Source of the DNA: JAGVSV01 sp050952845
GTDB lineage: Bacteria > Bacillota > Clostridia > Christensenellales > Aristaeellaceae
DNA length: 64,000 nucleotides
NCBI GenBank assembly: GCA_050952845.1
Contig: JBMNLP010000001.1
Coordinates: 2,480,001 to 2,544,000, forward strand
Direction of reading: 5' to 3'
Under the pieces are notes generated by a model. The model worked only from the letters and a program-made list of their open reading frames with translations, had not been told where the DNA came from and did not search any database. A program made the position numbers and the translations under genes. Below are positions 1-8,368 of the stretch, piece after piece; the stretch's first letter is position 1, and each line of letters opens with the position of its first letter.

Positions 1-823
1 CTGCATCAACTGTTTCCGGTGTAGCTCCAGGATAATTTAGTACATGCTGGCTGTCTATGCCGCCAATGAAACAGATTTTATCGCCGTATTCACGCTTCAG
101 TCGCGCCAAATCATTACACGGCTGGCATGGATTGAACATCTGAGCACCCATTTCCACCATATCCCCGAAAATCAATTCAATCTTGCCGCAGGAATGCTGA
201 TTGATCATCACGCCCAGTCGCTTCATGCAATCATAAATCCGCTTTGTCTCAGCGCCTATTGTTTCGCGCCAGATATCTGCAGGCATAAACAAATTGTCCT
301 GAGTTCCCCAGTCGTCACCATACCAGATCAGATCGGGTTTACAGGCGCACACATAGCGTTCAATCAGTTCGATCTTGTAATCAGCCAGCACATGCAGAAG
401 GGCTTTCATCTCCTCAGTTTCCGTCAGATAACAGATCAGCGCTTCCTCCATGCCCAGCAGCAGATAGCTTCGTTCGAACAAGCCCATTTCCACAAAACCC
501 ATCACCAAATGCTCGCTGCGGTCGATCTCATCCGCCCGCTTTTTCAACGCATCCCAGTCCACGGCATCGAGATCCGGCAAACGCAGCTGCTCTCGCCACA
601 GGGAGATATCCGTAATAGTATGTCCGTTGTGCGCCGGATAGGTGCCCCCTTCTGCTTTGGGATCAAAGTCCCACATGACGCCGAATACATCAGGCCCGGC
701 AGCAGCAGGGCGTTCCGCAAGCGGGCTCGGCAATGTAATGACCGATTCCATGCCATTCGGAACCCATTGCGGATTCTCGCGCCTGATCGTACGCAGTAAA
801 TTCTCCTTCTTGCTGATAGTCAT
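1..823 (-). CDS. Uroporphyrinogen decarboxylase (URO-D) family protein, 3' end beyond the window
   Basis: The minus-strand frame is open from the ATG at 823 to the window edge (274 codons) and no stop is reached. The start is preceded by AAAGGA at a good distance. The translation begins MTISKKENLLRTIRREN and contains ICYLTETEEMKALLHVLADY, WYGDDWGTQDN and INQHSCGKIE. This is the layout of URO-D superfamily proteins related to corrinoid-type methyltransferases rather than of haem HemE. The start lies 66 bp after the stop of the propeller glycosidase, so the two are probably cotranscribed. In carbohydrate loci such proteins have no settled substrate; a methyl-transfer role is inference. Family is fairly sure, function unknown. 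Confidence 0.8.
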   Translation of the reverse strand, partial: MTISKKENLLRTIRRENPQWVPNGMESVITLPSPLAERPAAAGPDVFGVMWDFDPKAEGGTYPAHNGHTITDISLWREQLRLPDLDAVDWDALKKRADEIDRSEHLVMGFVEMGLFERSYLLLGMEEALICYLTETEEMKALLHVLADYKIELIERYVCACKPDLIWYGDDWGTQDNLFMPADIWRETIGAETKRIYDCMKRLGVMINQHSCGKIELIFGDMVEMGAQMFNPCQPCNDLARLKREYGDKICFIGGIDSQHVLNYPGATPETVDA

Positions 824-889
824 TTCAATCCTTTAAGAGATGTTTGATCAAACCAGATGCACGTTGTTCATTCATATGCCACTGAACAG

Positions 890-1897
890 TTAATACCACG
901 GGTGTGACCGCGCGACGCTGATGCATCGATATTCATCAGAGAAGTTCTTCGCGCGATCGCCTTCCCGGTAAGGACGGCAAGCACAATAAAAGTGGTAAAG
1001 CATGTTGTTGTGGTAGAAAATGCCAGGCTTGTGGGCGTAGCGCGTATCAATGTCCTTTCCAGCGCCGGTTGTCAGGATAGGTGCAGGAAACTTGCGCCAG
1101 TTATATAAATCCTTGCTTACAGCAATGCCGTCCATCGCCTGCTTTCCGTTGTAGCCATAGTAAAACATGACCCATTGCTTTTCCCTGCTGTCGTATGCTA
1201 CCCAGGGATCGCTCGCAAAGGTTTCATCCCATGCTCCCCTCGTAACCGGCAATACAGGGTTGCCGTGATATCGATGCCAATGCAGCATGTCGGTGGATGT
1301 TGCCATGCCAGTCTGCTCAAGCCATCCCCCTTCCCCATCCCCGTTTTTAGCATTGTAATACATAAAGTACTTGCCATCGTGCTCCAGGACACAACACTTG
1401 TAAAGGCCGCCTCTCTCCCACGGATCGCCATCCCGATATGAAAATACTGGATTGCCCACAAATGTCCAACTCATGAGCGACTCGTCGTCAGTATAAGCTA
1501 CGCCAATTTCAGCGCCGCCTGCCTCATATCCCTCCCGAGGATAGGCATGATAGAACATCCAATACTTGCCATCTACCTTTTTCAGTGTTTGCTCACCATA
1601 AAGGTCATTATCGCGTAAAATCCACGTTGCTGCCATACCAACCTGATCCCACGCCAAATTGCTGCCGCGTTTCAGTATAATACCTTGTGGCTCCCAATGG
1701 ACCAAATCCTCAGAAATCGCCATGCCTGTTTGATACCCAACGCCATCAAACCCAATATATGTCATGTAAAACTTGTCATGATGCCTGAACGGATAACAAC
1801 AATCGACAGCCTTGCTGTCAAACATGCCTTCAACACCCGAGCCTTCCAATACAGGCTTCTGCAACTTAAACGGTGTGATCAAATGGTTAATTCTCAT
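890..1897 (-). CDS. Five-bladed beta-propeller glycosidase (GH43/GH130-like)
   Basis: About 335 residues. Repeated propeller blades show as alternating W/Y-rich strands: FRHHDKFYMTYIGFDG, VDGKYWMFYHAYPREG, HDGKYFMYYNAKNGDGEG and KQWVMFYYGYNG. The motif SEDLVHWEP is typical of the GH43/GH62/GH32/GH130 fold. No signal peptide is visible, so it is probably cytoplasmic and would act on imported oligosaccharides; this is inference. I chose the ATG at 1897, which follows AAGGAG by about ten bases. A TTG two codons upstream (1903) is closer to the same site and is possible. The gene leads a two-gene unit with the URO-D protein and has a clear promoter just upstream. The exact GH family cannot be settled by eye. 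Confidence 0.75.
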   Translation of the reverse strand: MRINHLITPFKLQKPVLEGSGVEGMFDSKAVDCCYPFRHHDKFYMTYIGFDGVGYQTGMAISEDLVHWEPQGIILKRGSNLAWDQVGMAATWILRDNDLYGEQTLKKVDGKYWMFYHAYPREGYEAGGAEIGVAYTDDESLMSWTFVGNPVFSYRDGDPWERGGLYKCCVLEHDGKYFMYYNAKNGDGEGGWLEQTGMATSTDMLHWHRYHGNPVLPVTRGAWDETFASDPWVAYDSREKQWVMFYYGYNGKQAMDGIAVSKDLYNWRKFPAPILTTGAGKDIDTRYAHKPGIFYHNNMLYHFYCACRPYREGDRAKNFSDEYRCISVARSHPWY

Positions 1898-1920
1898 TGG
1901 CAATCATCTCCTTCGCTTTA

Positions 1921-1949
1921 GTTATATAAAATTAAAGCGCGTTTGTAAA
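1921..1949 (-). promoter_or_regulatory. Sigma-A-type promoter for the propeller glycosidase/URO-D pair
   Basis: On the minus strand TTTACA (-35) and TATAAC (-10) are separated by exactly 17 bases. The -10 box is about 24 bases before the ATG at 1897. Confidence 0.65.
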
Positions 1950-1987
1950 GTGATATTCCCGTGCTCAGCTTGATATCCTGCGCAGTT

Positions 1988-2150
1988 CATACCAACGTAA
2001 AACATTAATGCATCCAAAGGGCTGAGGGATTTTGACTTGCAGCGAGGAGCAGACGAGGGAAGCGTAGCAGCGCTACGCTGACTGAGCAGCCGACGAAGCT
2101 GCAAGGCAAAAGACCCAGCACGACGATGCGTTAATGTTTGGAGTTGGTAT
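1988..2150. repeat. Imperfect-palindrome dispersed repeat, copy 1
   Basis: A 163-bp element reads nearly the same on both strands. The outer 26 bases (from ATACCAAC) pair with the last 26 (to GTTGGTAT) with about 22 matches. Inner pairs are CTTGCAGC/GCTGCAAG and, at the centre, AGCGTAG-CAGCG-CTACGCT. Related copies lie at 19232-19372 and 26954-27109. It has no coding capacity and resembles a MITE or a large REP-type element. Its right end touches the endonuclease III-like gene: its terminal base is the third base of that gene's TGA stop. Confidence 0.85.
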
Positions 2151-2803
2151 CAATACACCGTGCTTTCGTTAAGCCTCTTTTCACAAAGCGCCCCCAGGGG
2201 ACAGCCCGCGCATTCCCTTTTCTTCTTGCAGTGCTGCTTGCCGTTTTGCACGATCAGGGCGTGAAAATGGTTATAGAGCGCCGCATCGGGAGGAAGCGCA
2301 CCTTCGCAGTAGTTCTTCACTTCCATATAGCTTTGCCCGGCATCAATGGGAAAGCGCCTGAACAGCCGCATCGTGTAGGCATCGACGACAAAGGTCGGTA
2401 AATCAAAGGCATACAGAAGGATGGAATCCGCCGTTTCATGGCCGACGCCCCGGACCTGCAGCAGCTCGGAACGGAGGTCCGGCAGAGGGCGGTTTTGGAT
2501 GCAATCAACATCACAATGATAGCTCATGAACCATGCGGCGATGGCTTTCAGGTACTGCGCCTTTTGCCTGAAAAAGCCTGCCGGGCGGATGATTTCCTGA
2601 AGCGCCTCCATAGGCAAATGCATGATCCGCTCAGGCGACAGCTTGCCCTCAAACCGCTCCATCGCCTTTTCCACATTGGTCCAAGCCGTATTCTGCGTGA
2701 GGATGGCGCCGACTATCACCTCAAAAGGCGTATCAGCAGGCCACCAGCGGAGATCGCCGTAGTGGGCATACAGCGCGTGATAGATTGTTTCCAGTTTCTG
2801 CAT
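2150..2803 (-). CDS. Endonuclease III-like DNA glycosylase (MagIII-like)
   Basis: 217 residues, the normal length for an HhH-GPD base-excision glycosylase. The N-terminal VGAILTQNTAW matches the family. The helix-hairpin-helix reads VRGVGHETADSILLYAF and is followed by the catalytic aspartate in VVDAYTMR. The C-terminus carries a four-cysteine 4Fe-4S motif, C-x5-C-x2-C-x5-C, near residues 192-207. The lysine that Nth uses for beta-lyase chemistry (GVGRKTA) is Glu here. The enzyme is therefore probably a monofunctional glycosylase of the MagIII/3-methyladenine type; this is inference from the motif. It appears to stand alone, and its stop is completed by the adjoining palindromic repeat. Confidence 0.85.
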   Translation of the reverse strand: MQKLETIYHALYAHYGDLRWWPADTPFEVIVGAILTQNTAWTNVEKAMERFEGKLSPERIMHLPMEALQEIIRPAGFFRQKAQYLKAIAAWFMSYHCDVDCIQNRPLPDLRSELLQVRGVGHETADSILLYAFDLPTFVVDAYTMRLFRRFPIDAGQSYMEVKNYCEGALPPDAALYNHFHALIVQNGKQHCKKKRECAGCPLGALCEKRLNESTVY

Positions 2804-2968
2804 CGAAAAAATTACCCCATAAAACGTCTTATTCTAAATCCCACGCTCAATATATTGAATGAGGTCTTTGACATCATCCATTGATTACAGAACTCATGTC
2901 ATTCGGTCTGATGCTTGGCGTTGACATGATCGCTCCTTACCACCCATCGGCCTGTTTTAGCGCCGCCT

Positions 2969-3097
2969 TCATATCCTAATCGATTCATCCAGTTCAAAAA
3001 GGACGCGCTCATAATTCTTGACATAGTACCTGATATTTGTCTTGTCCCTTTGGATGATCGTGTGTCCCTCTGCTTCCAGCTTTTCTTTTTGTGCCAT
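2969..3097 (-). CDS. Possible small protein or gene remnant of 42 residues
   Basis: On the minus strand just after the FAD oxidoreductase gene an ATG opens a 42-residue frame, MAQKEKLEAEGHTIIQRD to FELDESIRI. It has a balanced, protein-like composition, and the frame stays open upstream (LNEKYPGGAMAQ). No good ribosome site precedes the ATG and I recognise no family. It may be a degenerate C-terminal fragment. A 73-residue frame overlapping it in another phase looks less protein-like. Apart from this, 2804-3135 shows nothing I can name. Confidence 0.3.
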   Translation of the reverse strand: MAQKEKLEAEGHTIIQRDKTNIRYYVKNYERVLFELDESIRI

Positions 3098-3135
3098 GGC
3101 GCCGCCGGGGTATTTCTCATTCAGCTCGCCTGCTC

Positions 3136-4518
3136 CTATTTCGCATATCGCGCCCCATGCGCCACCATGCGCGTGCGCACGGCCTCCGGCGGCAGCCGGC
3201 GCGGAGAGATGCCTTCCTGCAGCGCCAGCGCGGCGGCAATGCCGGCGGCTTCGCCGGAGGAGCGGACGGACTGCTGCACGCGCACGCTAGCCTGGGCGGC
3301 AAAGTCGGCACCCATGCAGCGCCCGGCTACCAGCAGGTTGTCAAAGCCTTTGACATACAGGCAGCGCATCGGGATATCGTACCAGGGCTTGCCGTCCTGC
3401 GCCGGGTCGGTCAGGTGGGTGTTGCTCAGCACCCGGCCATGCACGTCGATGGGGTAGTTGCTTTGGCAGAACATGTCGGCGTGCTTGCGCTTCGCATATA
3501 AGTCCTCCGCTGTCAGCACGCAGTCGGTGGCAATTTCCCGGCTTTCGCGCACGCCCACCAGCACCGCGATATCGGCCAGGTACGCGCGCTCAAAGCCGCG
3601 CAGGTACTTTTTGTAAAATGCCATCTGCCGCAGGATGCGCTGCTTGCCCTCTATCTGCGCCAGCGTCAGGTCGTGAGGGGAAGCGCCGTTGATGCGCACA
3701 AAAAACTCCGGGCTGTTGACGGCCATGCTGCCCAGGCGGCCGGGCACATGGAAGGCCTGCCAGTACAGGTGATCCTCCTCCAGCAAGTCGCCGTTTTGAA
3801 CAGCCTGTTCAAACAACGGGGTCAGGGTATACGACCTGTTTTTGACGCAGGCAGCGTACATCCGGCGTCCGTCCCTGGACACATCGGCGCTGTTATCGAT
3901 GCCGGTTTGCTGCTTCAACGCCTCAAAGTGCCGGCGCAGCGCCTGCATGTCCACGCCGTCCACGATATAGCGCAGCGACATGGGCTGGTTGATGCCGGTG
4001 TCCGGGGCGCCCTGGGTGTAGCCGGCGCCGGCGTATACGCACACATCGCCGTCGCCGGTGCAGTCGATGAACATGCCGCCCCGCACGCGGGCTAAACCGG
4101 CCTTGTTGGCGATGACAATGCTGTCCACCTGCGTGCCCTGCGCCACCACCTGCGCGATGAAGGTATGGTACAGGATGCGCACGCCATATTCGCGGCACAG
4201 CTCCTCCAGCACGATTTTAAGCTGCAAGGGGTCAAACGCGCGGCCGTCCGGGCTGCACGCCCCGCGCGCCAGCAGCCTGTCGCGCACCAGGTCGCTGATG
4301 GAACTGCAGGGCGGGTCGCCCTCAATGCCGCTGTACATCACCGGGGTCACCAGCGCGGCGGTGGCCGAGCCGCCCAGCATGCCCAACTGCTCCACCACGA
4401 GCACATCGCGCCCCTCGCGGGCGGCGGCGATGGCCGCAAACGCGCCGGCTGTGCCGCCGCCGCACACCACCACATCGGCATAGTCAGCCGCCGGCAGCTG
4501 CGCATACAGATACTGCAT
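3136..4518 (-). CDS. FAD-dependent oxidoreductase (PF12831 type), 460 residues
   Basis: The N-terminal Rossmann motif is VVVCGGGTAGAFAAIAAA, with the ribose-binding acid in VLVVEQ and a family-typical LGGSATAALVTP. The middle contains DCTGDGDVCVYAGAGY. The C-terminus has NLLVAGRCMGADFAAQAS and GEAAGIAAALA. These are the landmarks of the FAD_oxidored (PF12831) family, whose members mostly have unknown substrates. There is no signal peptide, so it is cytoplasmic. The start follows GAGGAG at good spacing. It is the last large gene of the permease-permease-binding protein-FAD-FAD operon, 25 bp after a related oxidoreductase. It presumably oxidises or reduces the imported compound; this is inference from context. 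Confidence 0.85.
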   Translation of the reverse strand: MQYLYAQLPAADYADVVVCGGGTAGAFAAIAAAREGRDVLVVEQLGMLGGSATAALVTPVMYSGIEGDPPCSSISDLVRDRLLARGACSPDGRAFDPLQLKIVLEELCREYGVRILYHTFIAQVVAQGTQVDSIVIANKAGLARVRGGMFIDCTGDGDVCVYAGAGYTQGAPDTGINQPMSLRYIVDGVDMQALRRHFEALKQQTGIDNSADVSRDGRRMYAACVKNRSYTLTPLFEQAVQNGDLLEEDHLYWQAFHVPGRLGSMAVNSPEFFVRINGASPHDLTLAQIEGKQRILRQMAFYKKYLRGFERAYLADIAVLVGVRESREIATDCVLTAEDLYAKRKHADMFCQSNYPIDVHGRVLSNTHLTDPAQDGKPWYDIPMRCLYVKGFDNLLVAGRCMGADFAAQASVRVQQSVRSSGEAAGIAAALALQEGISPRRLPPEAVRTRMVAHGARYAK

Positions 4519-4543
4519 GGAAATCTCCTCTCGTACTTCGTCC

Positions 4544-5812
4544 TTACCCGATAAACGCGCCCTGCTCTGTCAGGATGCGCTGAATTTCAGCCACATCGGC
4601 CTCGCGGGGCGCCACGCCGGCATGGTGCGCCACCGCCGCCGCCACACCGGCAGCCTGGCCCAGCGTAGCCACGATGGGCAATATGCGGATGGACGCCTGC
4701 GCCTCATGCGTTGCCGATATGCACCGCCCGGCCACCAGCAGGTTGTCTGCCTCCAGCGGCAGCAGGCTGCGGTATGGGATGGTATACCAGGTGCCCGGCG
4801 GGAAATAATAGTGGCTGGTGCCGCTGCCTTCGGGGTTGTGGATGTCGATGTCGTAGTTGCCGGCGGCAATCCGGTCCGGGAACTTGGTGCAGGCCACCAG
4901 GTCCTCCTGGGTGAGCACGTATTCACCCACGATCTTGCGGCTTTCGCGCACGCCGATTTCGCCGGCGGAGTACACTAACTGGCTGTTTTCAAAGCCCGGC
5001 ACATGCTCCTTCAGGAAATGGTACATTTCAAACATCTGCTCGCGCGCGGCCATTTCGGCGCGGGTGACGTCCAGCGGATCGACAGGGTTGTGGCGGACCA
5101 CCCGCGTCGTATTGAAGTGCAGCATGCCGTCCACTAAGGTGTTGAACACCAGCACGTTTTCACGCGGGTTGGCAATGCGCCCCTCGGCTTGAAGCTGCTT
5201 GTATTTGTTCTGCATCAGCTGGCGGTTTTCCCGGAACGTCGCGATGTCCACATTGCCGATGCGGAAGCACAGCGTCATGGGCTGGCACAGGCCATCCTCC
5301 CGGCCCAGCTGATACGGGCACCCCGCCATCACGGCCAGGTCGGCATCGCCGGTGCAGTCAATGTATGTGCGCGCCGTGAACGTCAGCACGCCGGCCTTGG
5401 TGGCAGCCTGCAGCGCGATGAGGGTGTCGCCGTTTTTTTCCACGCCGCACAGCGTGGCATGGAACAGCACCTGCACGCCCTCGCGCACCACCAGCCTGTC
5501 CAGCGCTAATTTTAAGTATTCCTCGTGGATGTCCTCCCGCCCCGGTCCGTGGTAGCCGCCCACTTCTTTGAGCAGCCCCTGCAGCTCGGCGAAGAACCCG
5601 CGGCTCAGCGGAAATTTCTGCCCGTCCACCGTGGTGCTGTATGGCATGAACGGGTTGATCAGCATGGTGCCCGGCGCGCCGCCCAAAAACCCGGCCTTCT
5701 CCAGCAGCAGCACCTCCAGCCCCTGCCTGCGCGCCGCCACCGCCGCCGCCACGCCCGTCAGCCCGCCGCCCACGACGAGCACATCCCAGTGTGTGTTGAT
5801 CAGTTGTTGCAT
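4544..5812 (-). CDS. FAD-dependent oxidoreductase (PF12831 type), 422 residues
   Basis: Starts MQQLINTHWDVLVVGGGLTG, a clear FAD-binding Rossmann fold, followed by VLLLEKAGFLGGAPGTML. The mid motif is DCTGDADLAVMAGCPYQLGR, and the C-terminal motifs are NLLVAGRCISATHEAQAS and GQAAGVAAAVA. I chose the ATG at 5812 because AGGAGG sits five bases upstream. The open frame extends to 5857, but that extension runs through an intercistronic hairpin. It is paralogous to the downstream FAD gene and to the larger oxidoreductase at 21272-23587. The substrate is unknown. Operon context points to metabolism of a transported carbohydrate-like molecule. Confidence 0.85.
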   Translation of the reverse strand: MQQLINTHWDVLVVGGGLTGVAAAVAARRQGLEVLLLEKAGFLGGAPGTMLINPFMPYSTTVDGQKFPLSRGFFAELQGLLKEVGGYHGPGREDIHEEYLKLALDRLVVREGVQVLFHATLCGVEKNGDTLIALQAATKAGVLTFTARTYIDCTGDADLAVMAGCPYQLGREDGLCQPMTLCFRIGNVDIATFRENRQLMQNKYKQLQAEGRIANPRENVLVFNTLVDGMLHFNTTRVVRHNPVDPLDVTRAEMAAREQMFEMYHFLKEHVPGFENSQLVYSAGEIGVRESRKIVGEYVLTQEDLVACTKFPDRIAAGNYDIDIHNPEGSGTSHYYFPPGTWYTIPYRSLLPLEADNLLVAGRCISATHEAQASIRILPIVATLGQAAGVAAAVAHHAGVAPREADVAEIQRILTEQGAFIG

Positions 5813-5829
5813 GGTTCCTCCTGATATGC

Positions 5830-5858
5830 CATGGGGCCCGCGTGCGGCGGGCCCCATG
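5830..5858 (-). promoter_or_regulatory. Intercistronic hairpin between binding-protein and FAD genes
   Basis: A perfect 12-bp stem (CATGGGGCCCGC with its complement) closes a five-base loop. It lies in the 57-bp gap after the binding-protein stop. No T-run follows in the direction of transcription. It may be an mRNA-stability or partial-termination element that lets the binding protein be made in excess, as is known for other sugar ABC operons. Confidence 0.6.
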
Positions 5859-5869
5859 ATTGGTTGAAG

Positions 5870-7381
5870 TTATTGGATTTCGTAGCCGAAAATAGCGTTG
5901 TAGGGGGAAGTGCTCTCCCGCGCTGCGTTGACCAGCTCCGGATTGGCATGGTACCAGGCTGTGGCCGCTTCTTCCAGCGCCAGGCCGCCTGCTTCCTCCC
6001 ACTCCTTCACAAAGTCGTCATAGCCGTCCAGCGATTCGGTGCCGGCGATGACCTGCAGGAAATAGTCGTTGCACAGGGTGTTCAGCGCTGCGGAATACTC
6101 GGTGTATTCCGGGAAGTTCGCAAACGTCAGCGGACGGCCTTCAAAGCCAAAGGCGGCTGCCTTGCTGTTGGCGTCGTAGAAGGTGTCCCACTGCACCTGC
6201 GTTTTGTGCACGCGCGCCATCCAGGTGATGGGGTGCTCGTACTGGTTGCGCCCAATCTGATACATGGAGCCCTGGTTCATGTCGTCGTTGAACTGGGGCA
6301 GGATGGGCACGGGAATGCCGTCCTCTCCCTTGGTGTAGTGCGTGCCCTCTTTGCCGGCGTTGAACGACCAGTAGTTCTCCGCCTCCAGACGCGAGGCGAT
6401 CATGCCCATGGTGTAGGCAGCGTCCTCGTCCGAAGCCGTAACCGGCACCACAAACACGCGGCTGATGCCGTTGGACACCGCGATGTGGCGCTTGCCCTGC
6501 GCGTCCTCCAGCGGCACGATGGTCTTGAAGTAGGCGTCCTTGTGGCCGCTTTCGACCAGCGCATTGACCCAGTTGAGCGTCGACCAGTGCGCAGCAAAGG
6601 TCATGACAGCCTGGTTGGAGGAGATTTTTTCATTGATTTTGTCGCCTGCGTTGACGGGCCAGTCCACGTCGATCAGGCCTTCGGTGTACACCTTGTTCAT
6701 CCAGGCCAGGTATTCCTTCATGCCCGGATCGCGCAGCCAGGAAACGATCTTGTCGCCCTCAGCATCCACCACAAAGTCGTACGACAGGCCGAAGCCCGAG
6801 GCGATGACCGCCTCCACCGCGTTCCGGCCGGTCAGCGGGATCAGCCCGGTGTCCTTCTTGATGGCCACCAGCAGGTCATAGAACTCCTGCACGGTGGCGG
6901 GTTCCTGATAGCCGTGCTCCTCAAAGATGTCGGTGCGGTAGCCGATGCCGCCCACATAGACGGCGTCATCCACATTGGGCACGCCATAGACGCCCCCATC
7001 CGCGGCGGTGCAGTACGTCCATCCCAACGGATAGATGGCGTCCTTGACGGAGGGATGCGCCTCAAGGGCAGCGTTCAGGTTTTTCAGCGCGCCCTGCGAC
7101 AGCAGGGTCTGGTACATGTTGGGGGAGACGGAGATCAGGTCATAGCTGGTGCCGGACGCAATCTCCATGGCCAGTTGGTTGTCGTCGGCAAAGTAGTCGT
7201 ACTGCACCTTGTAGCCGGTGATGTCCTCCAACAACACCCCCACGTAGTTGGTGTTCATGTCGAAGGACTGGGTGGGCAGCAGCATTCGGATGACCTTGTC
7301 TTCCTGGGCAAAGCCCGTCATCATGCCGATACCCAGCAGCAGTGCCATCACCAGCAGCAGCGAAATCAGTCGTTTTTGCAT
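5870..7381 (-). CDS. Extracellular sugar-binding protein of an Lpl-type ABC importer
   Basis: 503 residues. The N-terminus MQKRLISLLLVMALLLGIGMMTGFAQ is a Sec signal peptide of about 26 residues, with a positive start, a hydrophobic core and a small-residue exit. It lacks a lipobox cysteine, which is unusual for a Gram-positive binding protein, so anchoring is unclear. The body shows the family 1 extracellular solute-binding pattern (YDLISVSPNMYQTLLSQGALKNL, YGVPNVDDAVYVGGIGYRTD). It follows two permease genes. The length and permease type fit the LplA/AlgQ group used for oligosaccharides. The ATP-binding subunit is absent, as is usual for transporters sharing an MsmK-type ATPase. The substrate cannot be read from sequence. 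Confidence 0.85.
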   Translation of the reverse strand: MQKRLISLLLVMALLLGIGMMTGFAQEDKVIRMLLPTQSFDMNTNYVGVLLEDITGYKVQYDYFADDNQLAMEIASGTSYDLISVSPNMYQTLLSQGALKNLNAALEAHPSVKDAIYPLGWTYCTAADGGVYGVPNVDDAVYVGGIGYRTDIFEEHGYQEPATVQEFYDLLVAIKKDTGLIPLTGRNAVEAVIASGFGLSYDFVVDAEGDKIVSWLRDPGMKEYLAWMNKVYTEGLIDVDWPVNAGDKINEKISSNQAVMTFAAHWSTLNWVNALVESGHKDAYFKTIVPLEDAQGKRHIAVSNGISRVFVVPVTASDEDAAYTMGMIASRLEAENYWSFNAGKEGTHYTKGEDGIPVPILPQFNDDMNQGSMYQIGRNQYEHPITWMARVHKTQVQWDTFYDANSKAAAFGFEGRPLTFANFPEYTEYSAALNTLCNDYFLQVIAGTESLDGYDDFVKEWEEAGGLALEEAATAWYHANPELVNAARESTSPYNAIFGYEIQ

Positions 7382-7447
7382 TGAAGAAACCTCCTTATAT
7401 AGAATGATTTGGACGCCCTCCTCTGCAGGAAGGCGATACCATCTTCT

Positions 7448-8368
7448 TCAGCCCTTGACCGACCCTACGCGCATGCCCTTGACAAAATACTTCTGCAAAA
7501 AAGGATACACGCACATGATGGGCACGCAGGCCAGCGCAATGGTGGCGGCGCGGATGGATTCGGTGTTGAGGGCAATGTTTTCCAGCGCGTCCATGGACAG
7601 CGTTTCATCCACGTTGACGGCTTCGGTGACAATGACATACAGATAGGTTTGCAGCGGGCGCAGATCGGGCTTGGTGATGTACAAAAGCCCGGACATGTAG
7701 TTGTCCCAGTAGCCCACGGCGTAAAACAGTCCGATGGTGGCCATAGCGGGCAGCGACATGGGCAGCACGATGGACACCAGCGTGCGCACATTGCCCGCCC
7801 CGTCTAACTGAGCCGATTCCTCAATGGCTTCGGGGATTTCCTCAAAGAAGTTCTTCAGCAGGATGACGTTGTATACGCTCAGCATGCCCGGCACGAACAG
7901 CACCCACAGCGTGTTGATCAGCCCCAGCGAGCGCATCAGCAGGTAGTTGGGCACCATGCCGCCCGAAAACAGCATCGTGAACACAAAGAACAGGATGGCG
8001 GGCTTGCGCCCGTACAGCCAGGTTTTGGACAGCGGGTACGCCGTCAGGCAGCTGATGGTCATGGCGCCGGCCGTGCCCAGCAGCGTAATCAGCACAGAGA
8101 CCCTGAGCGAATCCCAGAACTGGCTTTGCCCGGTGACGTATTTGTACGTACCCAGCTGGAAATCCACCGGGGTGAAGATGACCCTGCCGGTGGTGATGGC
8201 GTTGTTGCTGGAAAACGACTTGGCCAGCGTGTTCAAAAACGGCAGCACCATCAATAAGCCGATAATCACCAGCAGGAACACGTTGACAGCGCCCATCAAA
8301 CGCTCCCCCGGCGACAGGCCGAAGGCGGCGTTGGAGCGTTTTTTGCACGGAACCATGCGTTTGCTCAT
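7448..8368 (-). CDS. Sugar ABC transporter permease, LplC/MalG type
   Basis: 306 residues with about six hydrophobic segments. The cytoplasmic EAA loop reads EEIPEAIEESAQLDGAGNVRT followed by LPMSLPAM, the ATPase-docking site of MalG-type permeases. The C-terminus FLQKYFVKGMRVGSVKG is typical of the LplC subgroup. The gene directly abuts the upstream permease (start at 8368, upstream stop at 8369) and is followed 66 bp later by the binding-protein gene. It forms one half of the membrane channel and acts with its neighbour at 8369-9361. Confidence 0.88.
   Translation of the reverse strand: MSKRMVPCKKRSNAAFGLSPGERLMGAVNVFLLVIIGLLMVLPFLNTLAKSFSSNNAITTGRVIFTPVDFQLGTYKYVTGQSQFWDSLRVSVLITLLGTAGAMTISCLTAYPLSKTWLYGRKPAILFFVFTMLFSGGMVPNYLLMRSLGLINTLWVLFVPGMLSVYNVILLKNFFEEIPEAIEESAQLDGAGNVRTLVSIVLPMSLPAMATIGLFYAVGYWDNYMSGLLYITKPDLRPLQTYLYVIVTEAVNVDETLSMDALENIALNTESIRAATIALACVPIMCVYPFLQKYFVKGMRVGSVKG

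Noticed and set aside
44..799. Plus-strand 251-residue frame
   Set aside because: It is antisense to the URO-D gene, whose minus-strand translation has clear family motifs and a ribosome site.
5831..7384. Plus-strand 517-residue frame
   Set aside because: It is the antisense shadow of the sugar-binding protein gene, with His/Val/Gln-rich low-information composition typical of GC-rich antisense.
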